Made by a program: the position numbers and the translations under genes
Notes under the pieces: model-generated
Databases searched by the model: none
What the model saw: only the letters and a program-made list of their open reading frames with translations
Told to the model about the DNA's origin: nothing
Shown here: positions 46,901-54,173 of the stretch, in pieces
How the letters are laid out: every line of letters starts with the position of its first letter
Position numbering within the stretch: the first letter of the stretch is position 1
From: a virus
DNA: 64,000 nt
Virus record (IMG/VR): IMGVR_UViG_3300013114_000447
Coordinates: 124,001 to 188,000 of that record
Reading direction: 5' to 3' (one strand)

Positions 46901-47377
46901 ACAGGACGCAAGCATTTTTGGTCTGCATGTGTGGTAGAGCGCCCCAAGAACCTGAAGAAGCTGCTAGAGAACATCGAAACCTATCGACCCGAAGGCGATT
47001 TCAGCGAAGAGGAGATCATTCAGTTTAAAACAGAGCTTACGGGAGTGTTCCCCATTAACCTTGTGATTAAAGCGGAGACAGTCGAGAAGCTCCAAGAAAA
47101 GTTTATCCCACCAATCTCCGAGTTTGATACAGCTTTAGAAGTGTGTTGGTTTATTCCACGCAAAATCATTCCTAAGAAAACAAAAAATGGAAAACTTTAT
47201 TGGATTGTGGAAACAATTGATTCGAATAATGAACTCACAAAGATCCGGTGTTGGGGCGTAAAACCCGAGAAAGATACTATCTTTTTGAACAGACCGTATA
47301 TGGCCAAATTGCGCTATGATGAACAATGGGGATTTTCTACTTACGCAATTGGGAAGACTTTCAGATTGTTGGGCTAG
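43937..47377 (+). CDS. dnaE: DNA polymerase III alpha subunit, DnaE-type
   Basis: 1146 residues, like bacterial DnaE (about 1160). The N-terminal PHP domain keeps all nine metal ligands of active PHP exonucleases: H9, H11, D19, H44, E74, H129, C180, D263, H265. The palm has P-G-R-G-S-A-A-G-S-L and Y-P-D-I-D-Y-D with Asp475/Asp477. The fingers include Y-G-F-N-K-S-H-A-V-S-Y. The C-terminus carries an OB-like region. It is the likely main replicase with built-in proofreading. AGAGGGAG precedes the ATG. Confidence 0.92.
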   Translation: MTIKFVGLHAHSVAGSIFDAIGYPDAHMDFAFENGSDALALTDHGNMNGLAGQVLHAKKMQAEGKDFKPIFGVEAYFIPSIEEWREEYEAAMADKKRARSAKKDAASGATVEDETDSKKVQGLLRRRRHLILLAQNQTGLNNLFKLVSESYKSENFYRYPRMDYALLEKYGEGVIAASACLGGVYAGNYWENGIYDEEGNRTGVNREGALDDMRETTRRMQAVFGDRWYGELQWNNIKEQHELNQLIIQISEEFDMKLISTADSHYPNQTAWKDRELYKRLGWLGKGTPSWGEGAEFPEGVEEIGYELYPKNGDQMWESYQNYCKSSGFEYDDALVMNSITETYHIAHDRIESFFPDTTVRLPDFVVPAGTTATQALVNYALEGLRLKGLQNNKEYLARLRRELDVIDDRGFSKYFLTMKAIADEATKQMLAGPGRGSAAGSLVAYALGITQVDPIKYNLLFSRFLRSDATDYPDIDYDVSDSMELKEKLVEMWGEDCVAPISNWNTLQLRSLIKDISKLYGIPFTEVNNVTSVMMREATPEAKKKHGIKAGIYAPTWEEVMEFSVTLQAFLQKYPEVKARVEGLVGQVRSCSRHAGGVVIAEDLDRHMPLINSGGVRQSPWSEGQNVRHLEPMGFIKFDLLGLSTLKMMEGCIEHILRRHHGVEEPTFDDILDYYNKTIHPDVIDFDDLEVYKNIFHQGKWAGVFQFTEQGAQSFCTRVKPTNIIDVSAITSIFRPGPLSAGVDVDYVEAKNHPQYVSYLSDEAQEITEETFGFLIFQEQIALLAHKLGGLTLDEGNMLRKVLTKKGTGKNSVKAKLHTKFIKGCAAKKIHRDKAEDLWNKFEYFSGYGFNKSHAVSYSIISYQCAWLWNYYPSEWMAAFLDKEPETRKEKAINIAKKYGFKIAPLDINKSGTVWEISDDGKTLIQPLTSIKGLGMAAIEQILDHRPFKNAEDLLFREGISYSKFNKKALDALARGGALDDIIDDRFTGRKHFWSACVVERPKNLKKLLENIETYRPEGDFSEEEIIQFKTELTGVFPINLVIKAETVEKLQEKFIPPISEFDTALEVCWFIPRKIIPKKTKNGKLYWIVETIDSNNELTKIRCWGVKPEKDTIFLNRPYMAKLRYDEQWGFSTYAIGKTFRLLG

Positions 47378-47385
47378 TTAGTAAT

Positions 47386-47991
47386 ATGAACGTCATCAAA
47401 AACTTCAGTCCTCTTCTTAAAGACAAAGAGTTTATTGAGGATTTGCCTGTTGTCATTCGCGTGAGAAAGTTTGACGAAGCCGCCGCCAAAGAATTTTCAG
47501 CGGCAGTATCTAAAGCTCAAAATACCGGACAACCCATATTGCCGGTCGTAATTGATAGTTATGGTGGACAAGTATACAGTTTGATGTCGATGATTTCAGA
47601 TATTAGTGCCTCTCGGATCCCGGTGGCTACGATTGTGCAGGGGAAAGCCATGTCGTGCGGAGCTATTCTCTTTAGCTTTGGTGCCCAAGGTCACCGCTAT
47701 ATGGACCCGGACGCAACAATAATGATTCATGATGTAAGCTCGATGAGTTGGGGCAAAGTAGAAGAGATTAAAGCTTCTGCTGAAGAAACCGAGAGATTAA
47801 ATCAAAAGGTTTATAAGATGATGGCCATGAATTGTGGACATCACCAGGATTACTTTCTCGACATTATTCATGAAAAAGGCCATGCCGACTGGTTTCTAGA
47901 AGCAGACGAATGCCTCAAACATAATTTAACTAATCACACTCATGTGCCCGAATTAAGAATCGAAGCACGCGTCAAATTTAAATTTGAGTAG
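47386..47991 (+). CDS. ClpP-like serine protease 1
   Basis: 201 residues from ATG 47386, 8 bases after dnaE. V-V-I-D-S-Y-G-G is the strand before the oxyanion turn; Ser90 lies in G-K-A-M-S-C-G-A, His115 in I-M-I-H-D-V-S, and Asp168 in A-D-W-F-L-E-A. That is the ClpP triad in the ClpP order. There is no Clp ATPase near. Phage ClpP-like enzymes can be prohead proteases or host-directed. The second copy at 53504 is distantly related. Confidence 0.85.
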   Translation: MNVIKNFSPLLKDKEFIEDLPVVIRVRKFDEAAAKEFSAAVSKAQNTGQPILPVVIDSYGGQVYSLMSMISDISASRIPVATIVQGKAMSCGAILFSFGAQGHRYMDPDATIMIHDVSSMSWGKVEEIKASAEETERLNQKVYKMMAMNCGHHQDYFLDIIHEKGHADWFLEADECLKHNLTNHTHVPELRIEARVKFKFE

Positions 47992-48026
47992 GAACACCCG
48001 ACTACTTATAGACGGAGGTGCTTGAT

Positions 48027-48722
48027 GTGTCCACTAGTCATGTCGAATGGAAGAGGCAGGTTAATACTTTACGCTTTTTATATCGAGAATTAGAATTAGT
48101 CGAAGAGATGATCGAGGAAGCAACCCCGGCTTTTTTACAATACTATCGGGATTTTTGCAAGAGACACCATATTACACCCGAGAATGGACCTCCCGGGACG
48201 GAGCCCGCTCCCGAAAATCCAGAAGAAATTATGGGCGCTCTCGCGCCTATATCCGGCTCTATGACACCTCCTAAAGAATATTTTAATGATGAATTTGGAA
48301 ACTGGCACTTAAAAGAAACGCCCCAAAAGCCGGAAGAGGCTGAAGCGCACAAGGTGTTTACCAAGATTTTTAAAAAAATTGCTTACCATCTACATCCTGA
48401 TCGTGCACCACCCACTTTAAGTGCAGCAGAAGAAGAAAGACGCTTGAAAATGTTTAAAAAGACATTAGAAGCTTTAGAAAATAAACAATATTTTCGACTG
48501 ATGATTATCGCTGAAAAGTTCGATATCGAAACTCCAGAGCTAAACGAAGAACAGCAAAAGTGGCTCAAGCACGAAATTGTAACGGCGCGTGCCAGTCTTG
48601 GGAGCCTCCAAGGCACCTATAATTATCACTTTTCTCAATGTAAAACTGACGACCAAAAAGAACAACTAATGAAAAGCTTTGTCTCACAAAATTTTGGCAT
48701 TCAGGTAGAAAAAAACACTTGA
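48027..48722 (+). CDS. J-domain-like protein
   Basis: 231 residues from GTG 48027, 8 bases after GGAGG. Residues 110-165 have K-I-A-Y-H-L-H-P-D-R (HPD at 123-125) and a following helix, the core of a J domain that stimulates Hsp70. The N-terminus is helical with a Pro-rich linker (55-80). The C-terminal 60 residues are helical and charged. It should recruit host DnaK; the target is unknown. Confidence 0.7.
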   Translation: MSTSHVEWKRQVNTLRFLYRELELVEEMIEEATPAFLQYYRDFCKRHHITPENGPPGTEPAPENPEEIMGALAPISGSMTPPKEYFNDEFGNWHLKETPQKPEEAEAHKVFTKIFKKIAYHLHPDRAPPTLSAAEEERRLKMFKKTLEALENKQYFRLMIIAEKFDIETPELNEEQQKWLKHEIVTARASLGSLQGTYNYHFSQCKTDDQKEQLMKSFVSQNFGIQVEKNT

Positions 48723-48747
48723 CGTACTCAATTGGATCTGTTATATT
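48719..48747 (+). promoter_or_regulatory. Sigma70-type promoter for 48772 operon
   Basis: TTGACG at 48719-48724 and TATATT at 48742-48747 are 17 bases apart. It drives a compact row of small genes from 48772. Confidence 0.75.
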
Positions 48748-48771
48748 ATATAAGTAACACAGGAGGTAAGT

Positions 48772-49029
48772 GTGGCCAATTCACACGAAGAGAAGAAGAG
48801 ATATGTCAAGGAGTATATTCGCTCCCTGGCAGCAATTGAAGAGGCGATGGAACCCTACAAGGATCAACGCCGCGATCTGCGGGCAGAGTACCGCGAGAAC
48901 AGTTGGTTGAATACCGACGAGATTAGAGCAGCAGTAAAGGCATACCGTCTTTATAAAGGAAAGTTTAACATCGATGAAGTGGTGGAGAATTTTGAAATGA
49001 TTAGTGGAGGGTCAAGAGCTAATGAATAA
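48772..49029 (+). CDS. Small helical protein, unknown
   Basis: 85 residues from GTG with AGGAGG upstream. It is almost all helix, with charged stretches (E-E-A-M-E-P-Y-K-D-Q-R-R-D-L-R). It may form a small helical DNA- or RNA-binding dimer, but I see no named family. It overlaps the next gene by 8 bases and is the first gene after a sigma70 promoter. Confidence 0.65.
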   Translation: MANSHEEKKRYVKEYIRSLAAIEEAMEPYKDQRRDLRAEYRENSWLNTDEIRAAVKAYRLYKGKFNIDEVVENFEMISGGSRANE

Positions 49030-49507
49030 AACAGTACAAAAAGTAATGTTCTCTAGTAAAACAGGAGACTGGTCAACCCCTCAAGATTTTTTTGACAAAC
49101 TAAATTGGAGATTTGGGCCTTTTGATTTGGACCCTTGCGCCACCCCCCACAATACAAAGTGCGCTAATTTCTATACCCCCACGGAGAACGGACTGGAAAA
49201 GAGTTGGCAAGGACATACAGTGTTTGTTAACCCCCCTTATGGCCGTGGTATTGAAGCGTGGATTAAGAAGGGCTATGAAGAAGCGCAAGACACCGACACC
49301 AAAGTAGTAATGTTGATTCCTGCGCGCACCGATACAAAATATTGGCACGACTATGTAATGAAGGCAGAAATGGTCTTCTTCATTAAAGGGCGCCTTAAGT
49401 TTGGAGACAGTGAAAACAGCGCACCATTTCCTTCAGCGGTCGTAGTCTTTAGCAGGCGCCCTAAAGGATGGGGATGTACACCGGGAATGGGGGCGCTCAC
49501 CCGATGA
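49022..49507 (+). CDS. Phage N6-adenine DNA methyltransferase
   Basis: 161 residues, ATG at 49022 with GGAGG upstream. S-T-P-Q-D-F-F near residue 18, F-D-L-D-P-C-A, N-F-Y-T, and the catalytic N-P-P-Y-G at 70-74 fit the small phage N6-adenine methyltransferase family. It is not homologous in layout to the D12 enzyme at 33983, so two methylases protect the DNA. It overlaps the next gene by 4 bases. Confidence 0.87.
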   Translation: MNKTVQKVMFSSKTGDWSTPQDFFDKLNWRFGPFDLDPCATPHNTKCANFYTPTENGLEKSWQGHTVFVNPPYGRGIEAWIKKGYEEAQDTDTKVVMLIPARTDTKYWHDYVMKAEMVFFIKGRLKFGDSENSAPFPSAVVVFSRRPKGWGCTPGMGALTR

Positions 49508-49797
49508 ATAGAAAGCAGCGCCGCCGCAAGGAAAAGATGAAGAAAAAGTTATCTCCAGAAGAACAAAATCTTTCGGAAAAAATTTCTCTTTTCAATCAGC
49601 TTGCCGAAGAGTGTTTAGCTTGCACTAAGCCGTTTGACAAGCAGGATAAGGCTATGGTACAATCATGGAATGTCGTAGTGCGAGAAGACAAAGACCCACC
49701 CGTCCGTCTTTATTGTCCCGATTGTTGGGAGAGAGCCCAAACTATTGCTAAACAATATTTAGAAGAACACAAGGAGCAAGCAAATGAGAGTGACTAG
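49504..49797 (+). CDS. Small zinc-ribbon-like protein
   Basis: 97 residues. A very basic start (R-K-Q-R-R-R-K-E-K-M) is followed by C-L-A-C and, 40 residues later, C-P-D-C, a zinc-ribbon spacing. A nucleic-acid-binding or ribosome-associated role fits but is not shown. It overlaps both neighbours. Confidence 0.6.
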   Translation: MNRKQRRRKEKMKKKLSPEEQNLSEKISLFNQLAEECLACTKPFDKQDKAMVQSWNVVVREDKDPPVRLYCPDCWERAQTIAKQYLEEHKEQANESD

Positions 49798-50149
49798 GTT
49801 ATCAAAGGGAGCACTTACTAATCTTTTACAGGGTAAAACTTCTGTCCCTACTACATGTGTGGTTAAGTTTTATTCGAATGGGTGTCATTACTGCCACAAG
49901 CTTAAAGAGTATTACGAGAAAATCGCGGAAGAACATGGAGATTTGCATTTTTTTGCATTCAATATTCAAGATGCAACAGGCATTGAAAATGAATTGGGCT
50001 TCAAAGGAGTGCCGACTATAATTAAAGTTAACACCAATAGTGGCACGCCACAAATTGAGATTATTGATGAGCCTCATACTCCTAATGAGTATACTTATTA
50101 TACGTCTACGGACATTAAAAACTTTATCAACGGAGAACACCCAGAATGA
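49784..50149 (+). CDS. Thioredoxin-like protein
   Basis: 121 residues with AAGGAG upstream. V-V-K-F-Y-S-N-G-C-H-Y-C places the redox pair at C34-x-x-C37, and G-V-P-T-I-I gives the cis-proline loop, so the thioredoxin fold is clear. The C-H-Y-C variant differs from the usual C-G-P-C. It may reduce the class II reductase, whose C-terminal cysteines need such a partner (inference). It overlaps the next gene by 4 bases. Confidence 0.8.
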   Translation: MRVTRLSKGALTNLLQGKTSVPTTCVVKFYSNGCHYCHKLKEYYEKIAEEHGDLHFFAFNIQDATGIENELGFKGVPTIIKVNTNSGTPQIEIIDEPHTPNEYTYYTSTDIKNFINGEHPE

Positions 50150-50574
50150 ATAAATCTATTTACCAAGCTTTATGGTACAACGTAGTAGCAGAAGCCTCAA
50201 CAGTGGAGTCGGCCCTCGCCTATCGCATGCGCGCAGAAGAGATAAGCTCTGAAACAGTTCAAGAGTGCAAAGAAATGCTAATGCACTTAGTTAATTTAAA
50301 GGCGGCACGTCACGAAATAGAGACAACATATAAGCCTCAATACCTGGCACCGACGCCGCAAGAGGCAACCAAGGCGCAGACTGACGCTCAATGGGAACAA
50401 TTGATTACCAAGGTAAACAAAATTGAAGCACACCTCGACCCCCGCGCTTCCAAGCGTACAGATCCGCCGACTCACGACGAATTAATGGAGCGCTCCACTT
50501 CTTATCGAGAGAGTCAAGGCGCCATCGCTATGGGAACTGTAGTTGAGGCAAAAGAGGAATTTGATGAAGAATAA
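50146..50574 (+). CDS. Unknown helical protein
   Basis: 142 residues, mostly helical, with a Gln/Ala/Glu-rich region and a polar tail. The ATG overlaps the thioredoxin stop, and its own stop runs into the next gene by 11 bases. No motif is recognised. It is probably expressed with its neighbours from the promoter at 48719. Confidence 0.6.
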   Translation: MNKSIYQALWYNVVAEASTVESALAYRMRAEEISSETVQECKEMLMHLVNLKAARHEIETTYKPQYLAPTPQEATKAQTDAQWEQLITKVNKIEAHLDPRASKRTDPPTHDELMERSTSYRESQGAIAMGTVVEAKEEFDEE

Positions 50575-51592
50575 AGAAGCGCTTTCCTATGATGATGTAT
50601 TGCTTAAACCGCAATATTCTGATATCACGTCACGAACCGAAATTGATTTAAGCAGCGATTTAAAAGACGGATTCATATTACGGACCCCTATATTGGGCGC
50701 GCCAATGGATACTATTTCGCAAGCTGCCATGGCGACAGCATTAGGAAGAGAGGGCGCTAGCGCCGTTATTCATCGCTATAACCCTATTGAAGCTCAAGCA
50801 CGTTTTGTGCGAATGGCGCGCGACGTAGGAGGGGACATTAACGTTGGCGCCGCGGTAGGGGTAACTGGAGATTATCTTGAACGGGCAGCGACAGTAGTAG
50901 AACACGGCGCCACCTATTTATGTGTGGACGTTGCACATGGCCACCATTGCTTAATGAAAGGCGCGCTGCATGCACTGAGAGAAAAATTTCCCGACTTGCA
51001 TATTATGGCGGGCAACATCGCGACTCTTGAGGGGCTTAATGATTTAGCTGACTGGGGTGCGAGTTCTGTTCGATGTAACATTGGTGGGGGCTCTATCTGC
51101 TCCACGCGCATTCAAACCGGGCATGGCATGCCGGGTCTTCAAACCATTTTTGACTGCGCTCAAACCGACAGGGACGTGGCAATCATTGCCGATGGAGGCA
51201 TTCGCAACTCAGGCGATATTGTTAAAGCACTAGCCGCCGGAGCAGACGCAGTGATGTGTGGCTCTCTCTTAGCCGGCACCACGGAGGCCCCAGGCCAAGT
51301 ATTGCGTGATTCCGATGGAAGCGTTTGGAAATCCTATCGAGGAATGGCCAGCAAAGAGGCCCAAACAGAATGGAAAGGAAAGTATGCATCCTTTGAGGGA
51401 GTCGCCACGCGTGTACCCTACCAAGGAAAAGTGGCCGATGTGCTAGCAGACTTAACACGAGGAATACGCTCCGGACTATCTTATAGTGGTGCAAGATCAA
51501 TCGAAGAACTTCAGGCTAAAGCAGAGTTTATATTGCAGACTTCATCTGGAGTATCTGAAAGCGGTACTCATATTTTAACGAGGAAATGGTAA
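50564..51592 (+). CDS. IMP dehydrogenase/GMP reductase family enzyme
   Basis: 342 residues from ATG 50564 (AGAGGA upstream). The family loop G-G-G-S-I-C-S-T-R places the catalytic Cys at 179; [10 protein letters not shown] and Y-R-G-M-A-S are also conserved. The (beta/alpha)8 barrel has no CBS insert, so the length fits GMP reductase or a reduced IMP dehydrogenase. It uses NAD(P) in purine nucleotide supply. Whether it acts on IMP or GMP cannot be read. It overlaps the next gene by 1 base. Confidence 0.85.
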   Translation: MKNKEALSYDDVLLKPQYSDITSRTEIDLSSDLKDGFILRTPILGAPMDTISQAAMATALGREGASAVIHRYNPIEAQARFVRMARDVGGDINVGAAVGVTGDYLERAATVVEHGATYLCVDVAHGHHCLMKGALHALREKFPDLHIMAGNIATLEGLNDLADWGASSVRCNIGGGSICSTRIQTGHGMPGLQTIFDCAQTDRDVAIIADGGIRNSGDIVKALAAGADAVMCGSLLAGTTEAPGQVLRDSDGSVWKSYRGMASKEAQTEWKGKYASFEGVATRVPYQGKVADVLADLTRGIRSGLSYSGARSIEELQAKAEFILQTSSGVSESGTHILTRKW

Positions 51593-51711
51593 TGCCTAAT
51601 ATCTCAAAAGAAGAAGTTAAAGAAATAGCTTTGTCAATGGTGCGCCCTGTTTTCTGGCTCCTGGTTGGGGTCTTAGCATATGCAGGGCTCGTCCAATGGG
51701 TTGGAGGATAA
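51592..51711 (+). CDS. 39-residue single-pass membrane protein
   Basis: This is a short gene between two packed genes. It starts by overlapping the enzyme stop (TAATG) and ends directly before the next ATG. Residues 20-37 (V-F-W-L-L-V-G-V-L-A-Y-A-G-L-V) form one transmembrane helix after a charged start. Tight packing on both sides supports it. Function is unknown; a small holin-like or membrane-regulator role is possible. Confidence 0.55.
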   Translation: MPNISKEEVKEIALSMVRPVFWLLVGVLAYAGLVQWVGG

Positions 51712-52032
51712 ATGGCAATCGATTATGGCAATTTGACAAAGCGTGTGGTCTTCACAGAAAACGATCATCGTCACGCAAAGTTATTGTTGCGGCTGCAGCA
51801 AGACGGATTAACTCAAGCTGCATTCTTTCGTCACCTTATCACTGCCTATATCGAAGGCGACGAGCGCATCGTAGATTATATTGATAATGTAAAGAATCAA
51901 TCTAAGGCGCGCAAGGTCAAAACTAAAAGGTTGCGAGAACAAGGAAAACAACTACTGACCGATGCCGGATTTTCCGACCAGCAATTGCACGACCTTTTCG
52001 ACATCATTGCTGAAGAGCATCCAGACCTATAA
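51712..52032 (+). CDS. Small DNA-binding-like protein, unknown
   Basis: 106 residues. The start V-V-F-T-E-N-D-H-R-H-A-K-L-L-L-R-L-Q-Q-D-G-L is compatible with a short strand and two helices (ribbon-helix-helix order), then a basic region (K-A-R-K-V-K-T-K-R). The resemblance is loose. It ends the operon. An 81-base gap with a late motif follows. Confidence 0.5.
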   Translation: MAIDYGNLTKRVVFTENDHRHAKLLLRLQQDGLTQAAFFRHLITAYIEGDERIVDYIDNVKNQSKARKVKTKRLREQGKQLLTDAGFSDQQLHDLFDIIAEEHPDL

Positions 52033-52066
52033 AAAGTCGTTTTTTTGGACTTTATCTCAACACACA

Positions 52067-52074
52067 ACTATTTA
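52067..52074 (+). promoter_or_regulatory. Candidate late promoter, site 8 (ACTATTTA)
   Basis: ACTATTTA starts 47 bases before the ATG at 52114, 40 kb from the structural cluster. A 14-base palindrome (AGCATATATATGCT, 52085-52098) lies between it and the AAGGAG ribosome site. Confidence 0.62.
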
Positions 52075-52113
52075 TTTTTGAGTTAGCATATATATGCTCA
52101 AGGAGAAAACTAA

Positions 52114-53019
52114 ATGGCTCGTAAAAAACTGTTAACAGAAGGCGAGGTTAGGCAATTTATGAAGCTTGCTAACCTTGGACCTTTAAGTGAGAATTATTTC
52201 TCAAATAACCCTCTCGAAGAAGAGGAACTGGAAGATGAGTTAGAAGCTACCGAAGATGAACTCGGTGCTGAAGATCATTTTGCCGACGAAGAAGCTGACG
52301 AATTGGATGCTCTTGGTGACGAAGGCGGTGACGCAGATAATGAAGCGTTACTGGCTCGCGTTGTTCAAGCTGTAGCAGCTGAATTAGGAGTGGAAGTAGA
52401 TGTTGAAGGCGCCGACGCTGAAGGGGGTGAAGAACTCGAAGTCGACGCAGAATTAGAAGAGCCCCTCCCCGGTGGCGATGAACTTGAAATGGGCGCGGAA
52501 GAGGAACTAGAACTTCCCGGTGGCCGTGACATGTATCAAGAAACGCAAGGCGCCGATGACCGCGAAGATGAGCACCTTGGAGCCGAAGACGGCGCCGAGA
52601 GCGGCAAGAAGCAAAGCGAGAAGGATCGCCGCAAGGAAATGCGTGGCGCCCGTCGAGCAGCCGGTGAGTCTGGAGACCCTGTAGCCACCCAAGAAGGCCA
52701 AGAAGTCGACGAGGCCATGGCTTCCGGAGGTTCCGGCGGTGCTTTCAAGAGCCAACGTGCGCAGAGTACACGACAACGCCATGGCGGCGGACTTGGTCGC
52801 GACAAATGCTATGACGCCGATGGAAATCGTGTTGAATGTGACGGTTCTCAGGGTGAAGTTGCTAAGCGCCAAGCTGCAGAAGCGGTTGAAATCGACCAAG
52901 ATGCCATCGTGGCAGAGGTCGCCCGTCGAGTGGCAGAGCGCTTAAGCGCAGCTAAGAAGAATGAAGAGATGGCCGATCAGTTAGCTGAGCGTATCTTTCA
53001 ACGCTTGACCGCAAAATAG
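52114..53019 (+). CDS. Acidic probable prohead-core protein
   Basis: 301 residues. M-A-R-K-K-L-L-T-E-G gives an L-T-E-G site at residues 7-10. The first half is extremely acidic (Glu/Asp repeats, about 35-170), then there is a basic patch, and a helical C-terminus ends in R-L-T-A-K. Acidic core proteins trimmed by the prohead protease look like this in T4 relatives. It sits among metabolic genes but has its own late motif. Packaging into the head is inferred. Confidence 0.65.
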   Translation: MARKKLLTEGEVRQFMKLANLGPLSENYFSNNPLEEEELEDELEATEDELGAEDHFADEEADELDALGDEGGDADNEALLARVVQAVAAELGVEVDVEGADAEGGEELEVDAELEEPLPGGDELEMGAEEELELPGGRDMYQETQGADDREDEHLGAEDGAESGKKQSEKDRRKEMRGARRAAGESGDPVATQEGQEVDEAMASGGSGGAFKSQRAQSTRQRHGGGLGRDKCYDADGNRVECDGSQGEVAKRQAAEAVEIDQDAIVAEVARRVAERLSAAKKNEEMADQLAERIFQRLTAK

Positions 53020-53022
53020 TAC

Positions 53023-53051
53023 TTGACAAAAACCTTACGAGCAGTTATATT
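53023..53051 (+). promoter_or_regulatory. Sigma70-type promoter for 53104-55835 operon
   Basis: TTGACA at 53023-53028 and TATATT at 53046-53051 are 17 bases apart, just after the acidic protein's stop. Confidence 0.78.
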
Positions 53052-53085
53052 AACCACTGAGACCACAAAAGGTTTTAGTGGTTAA
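53050..53085 (+). repeat. Inverted repeat over the promoter start
   Basis: TTAACCACT and AGTGGTTAA form 9-base perfect arms around an 18-base centre. The left arm overlaps the -10 box, so it could be a repressor site, or it could fold in RNA. Confidence 0.55.
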
Positions 53086-53103
53086 TTTACTTAGGAGCAC
53101 TGT

Positions 53104-53511
53104 GTGGAATGGGCGCTGTTTACATTAATGTTTATCTTCGGGTATATTACTTGTAAGATATTCTATTTTATCAAAGCTACGCGCGCATCCGTGTTATTGT
53201 TGAAAGCGGCGCAGTTAGTATCGTTAGGTCTTCTTGCACGTGCAATGGAAGATTTTTATTACGCTAAAATCTATCGAATGGAAAAGATGATCGAGTCCCA
53301 AGAGTCTGATCACAATATTAGCGCCTTCTCTTATCGGATGGAAGAAGAGCTAGCTGCCTATAAAAAGAAATCGGTTCAAGGACTTGTTGAGCTTCATCCC
53401 TCTTTTTTTAAAGAAATTGTAGAGTTTGATGATTGGGCGTCTGGAATGGAGTATCTTAAAAAGAATGAAGAAGTAGTTCGCGCATTTTTTAGTAGGAGAG
53501 AAGATGATTAA
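53104..53511 (+). CDS. Membrane protein of unknown function
   Basis: 135 residues from GTG with AGGAG upstream. One transmembrane helix at residues 3-25 (A-L-F-T-L-M-F-I-F-G-Y-I) and a second hydrophobic stretch (about 30-50) are followed by a charged helical domain. It overlaps the ClpP-like gene by 8 bases, so the two may work together at the membrane. Confidence 0.6.
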   Translation: MEWALFTLMFIFGYITCKIFYFIKATRASVLLLKAAQLVSLGLLARAMEDFYYAKIYRMEKMIESQESDHNISAFSYRMEEELAAYKKKSVQGLVELHPSFFKEIVEFDDWASGMEYLKKNEEVVRAFFSRREDD

Positions 53512-54160
53512 TCGTATTAAAGAAGCTATTGGAGCTTTTGTAACCGAAGAAGAAAAACCGGAAGAAGACGCAGCACGCATCGTAATTGTAGATCCTGCCG
53601 CTTTGCAGGCTGCAGCCAAGGAAGATGAACCAGCGGCTCATTTGTTAGGGCTTTTCGCTGCCGTAGAAGAAGAAAAAATTGCAGAAGTAATCCATGCTCT
53701 CTTGGTAGTAGTGGAAAATGAACACAAGAAAGAAAAAGAAGCCCGCATCCCTGTAGATTTTTATCTTTCTACTTATGGCGGATCCGCTGACGATATGTTT
53801 GCCCTCTATGATATAATGCGGCTTGTACGTGATGACATCACTATTCGGACGGTAGGAGTAGGGAAGGTTATGTCCGCGGGAGTACTCCTTCTGGCGGCCG
53901 GCACAAAAGGACAACGAAGTATCGCTAAGAACTGTCGTATTATGATTCATTCCGTAATCGGAGGCAACCAAGGCGACCTTCATAATATGTTGAATGAGAT
54001 GGAGGCTATTGAACAACTACAACAAATGTTCATAGATTGTTTAGTAACGGAAACAAAAATGACAAAAACTAGGTTGAAAAAAATGCTAGATCGTAAAGTT
54101 AATGTCTATTTATCAGCAGAAGAAGCAGTCGAATTGGGTATTGCTGACGTCATTATTTAA
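53504..54160 (+). CDS. ClpP-like serine protease 2
   Basis: 218 residues with GGAG upstream. Y-L-S-T-Y-G-G-S is the oxyanion strand; Ser124 in V-G-K-V-M-S-A-G, His149 in I-M-I-H-S-V, and Asp196 in L-D-R-K-V complete the triad. A 30-residue acidic leader precedes the domain. It is more distant from ClpP1 than usual paralogues, so they probably have separate roles. It lies between a core-like protein and a nuclease-like protein. Confidence 0.85.
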   Translation: MINRIKEAIGAFVTEEEKPEEDAARIVIVDPAALQAAAKEDEPAAHLLGLFAAVEEEKIAEVIHALLVVVENEHKKEKEARIPVDFYLSTYGGSADDMFALYDIMRLVRDDITIRTVGVGKVMSAGVLLLAAGTKGQRSIAKNCRIMIHSVIGGNQGDLHNMLNEMEAIEQLQQMFIDCLVTETKMTKTRLKKMLDRKVNVYLSAEEAVELGIADVII

Positions 54161-54173
54161 GGAAACATACATT

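Noticed and set aside
49634-49663. TTGACA with TACAAT 18 bases later
   Set aside because: It lies in the middle of a coding region within a well-coupled operon, so chance is likely.
52085-52098. AGCATATATATGCT palindrome as a terminator
   Set aside because: It is A/T-rich, has no T-run after it and lies between promoter motif and ribosome site.
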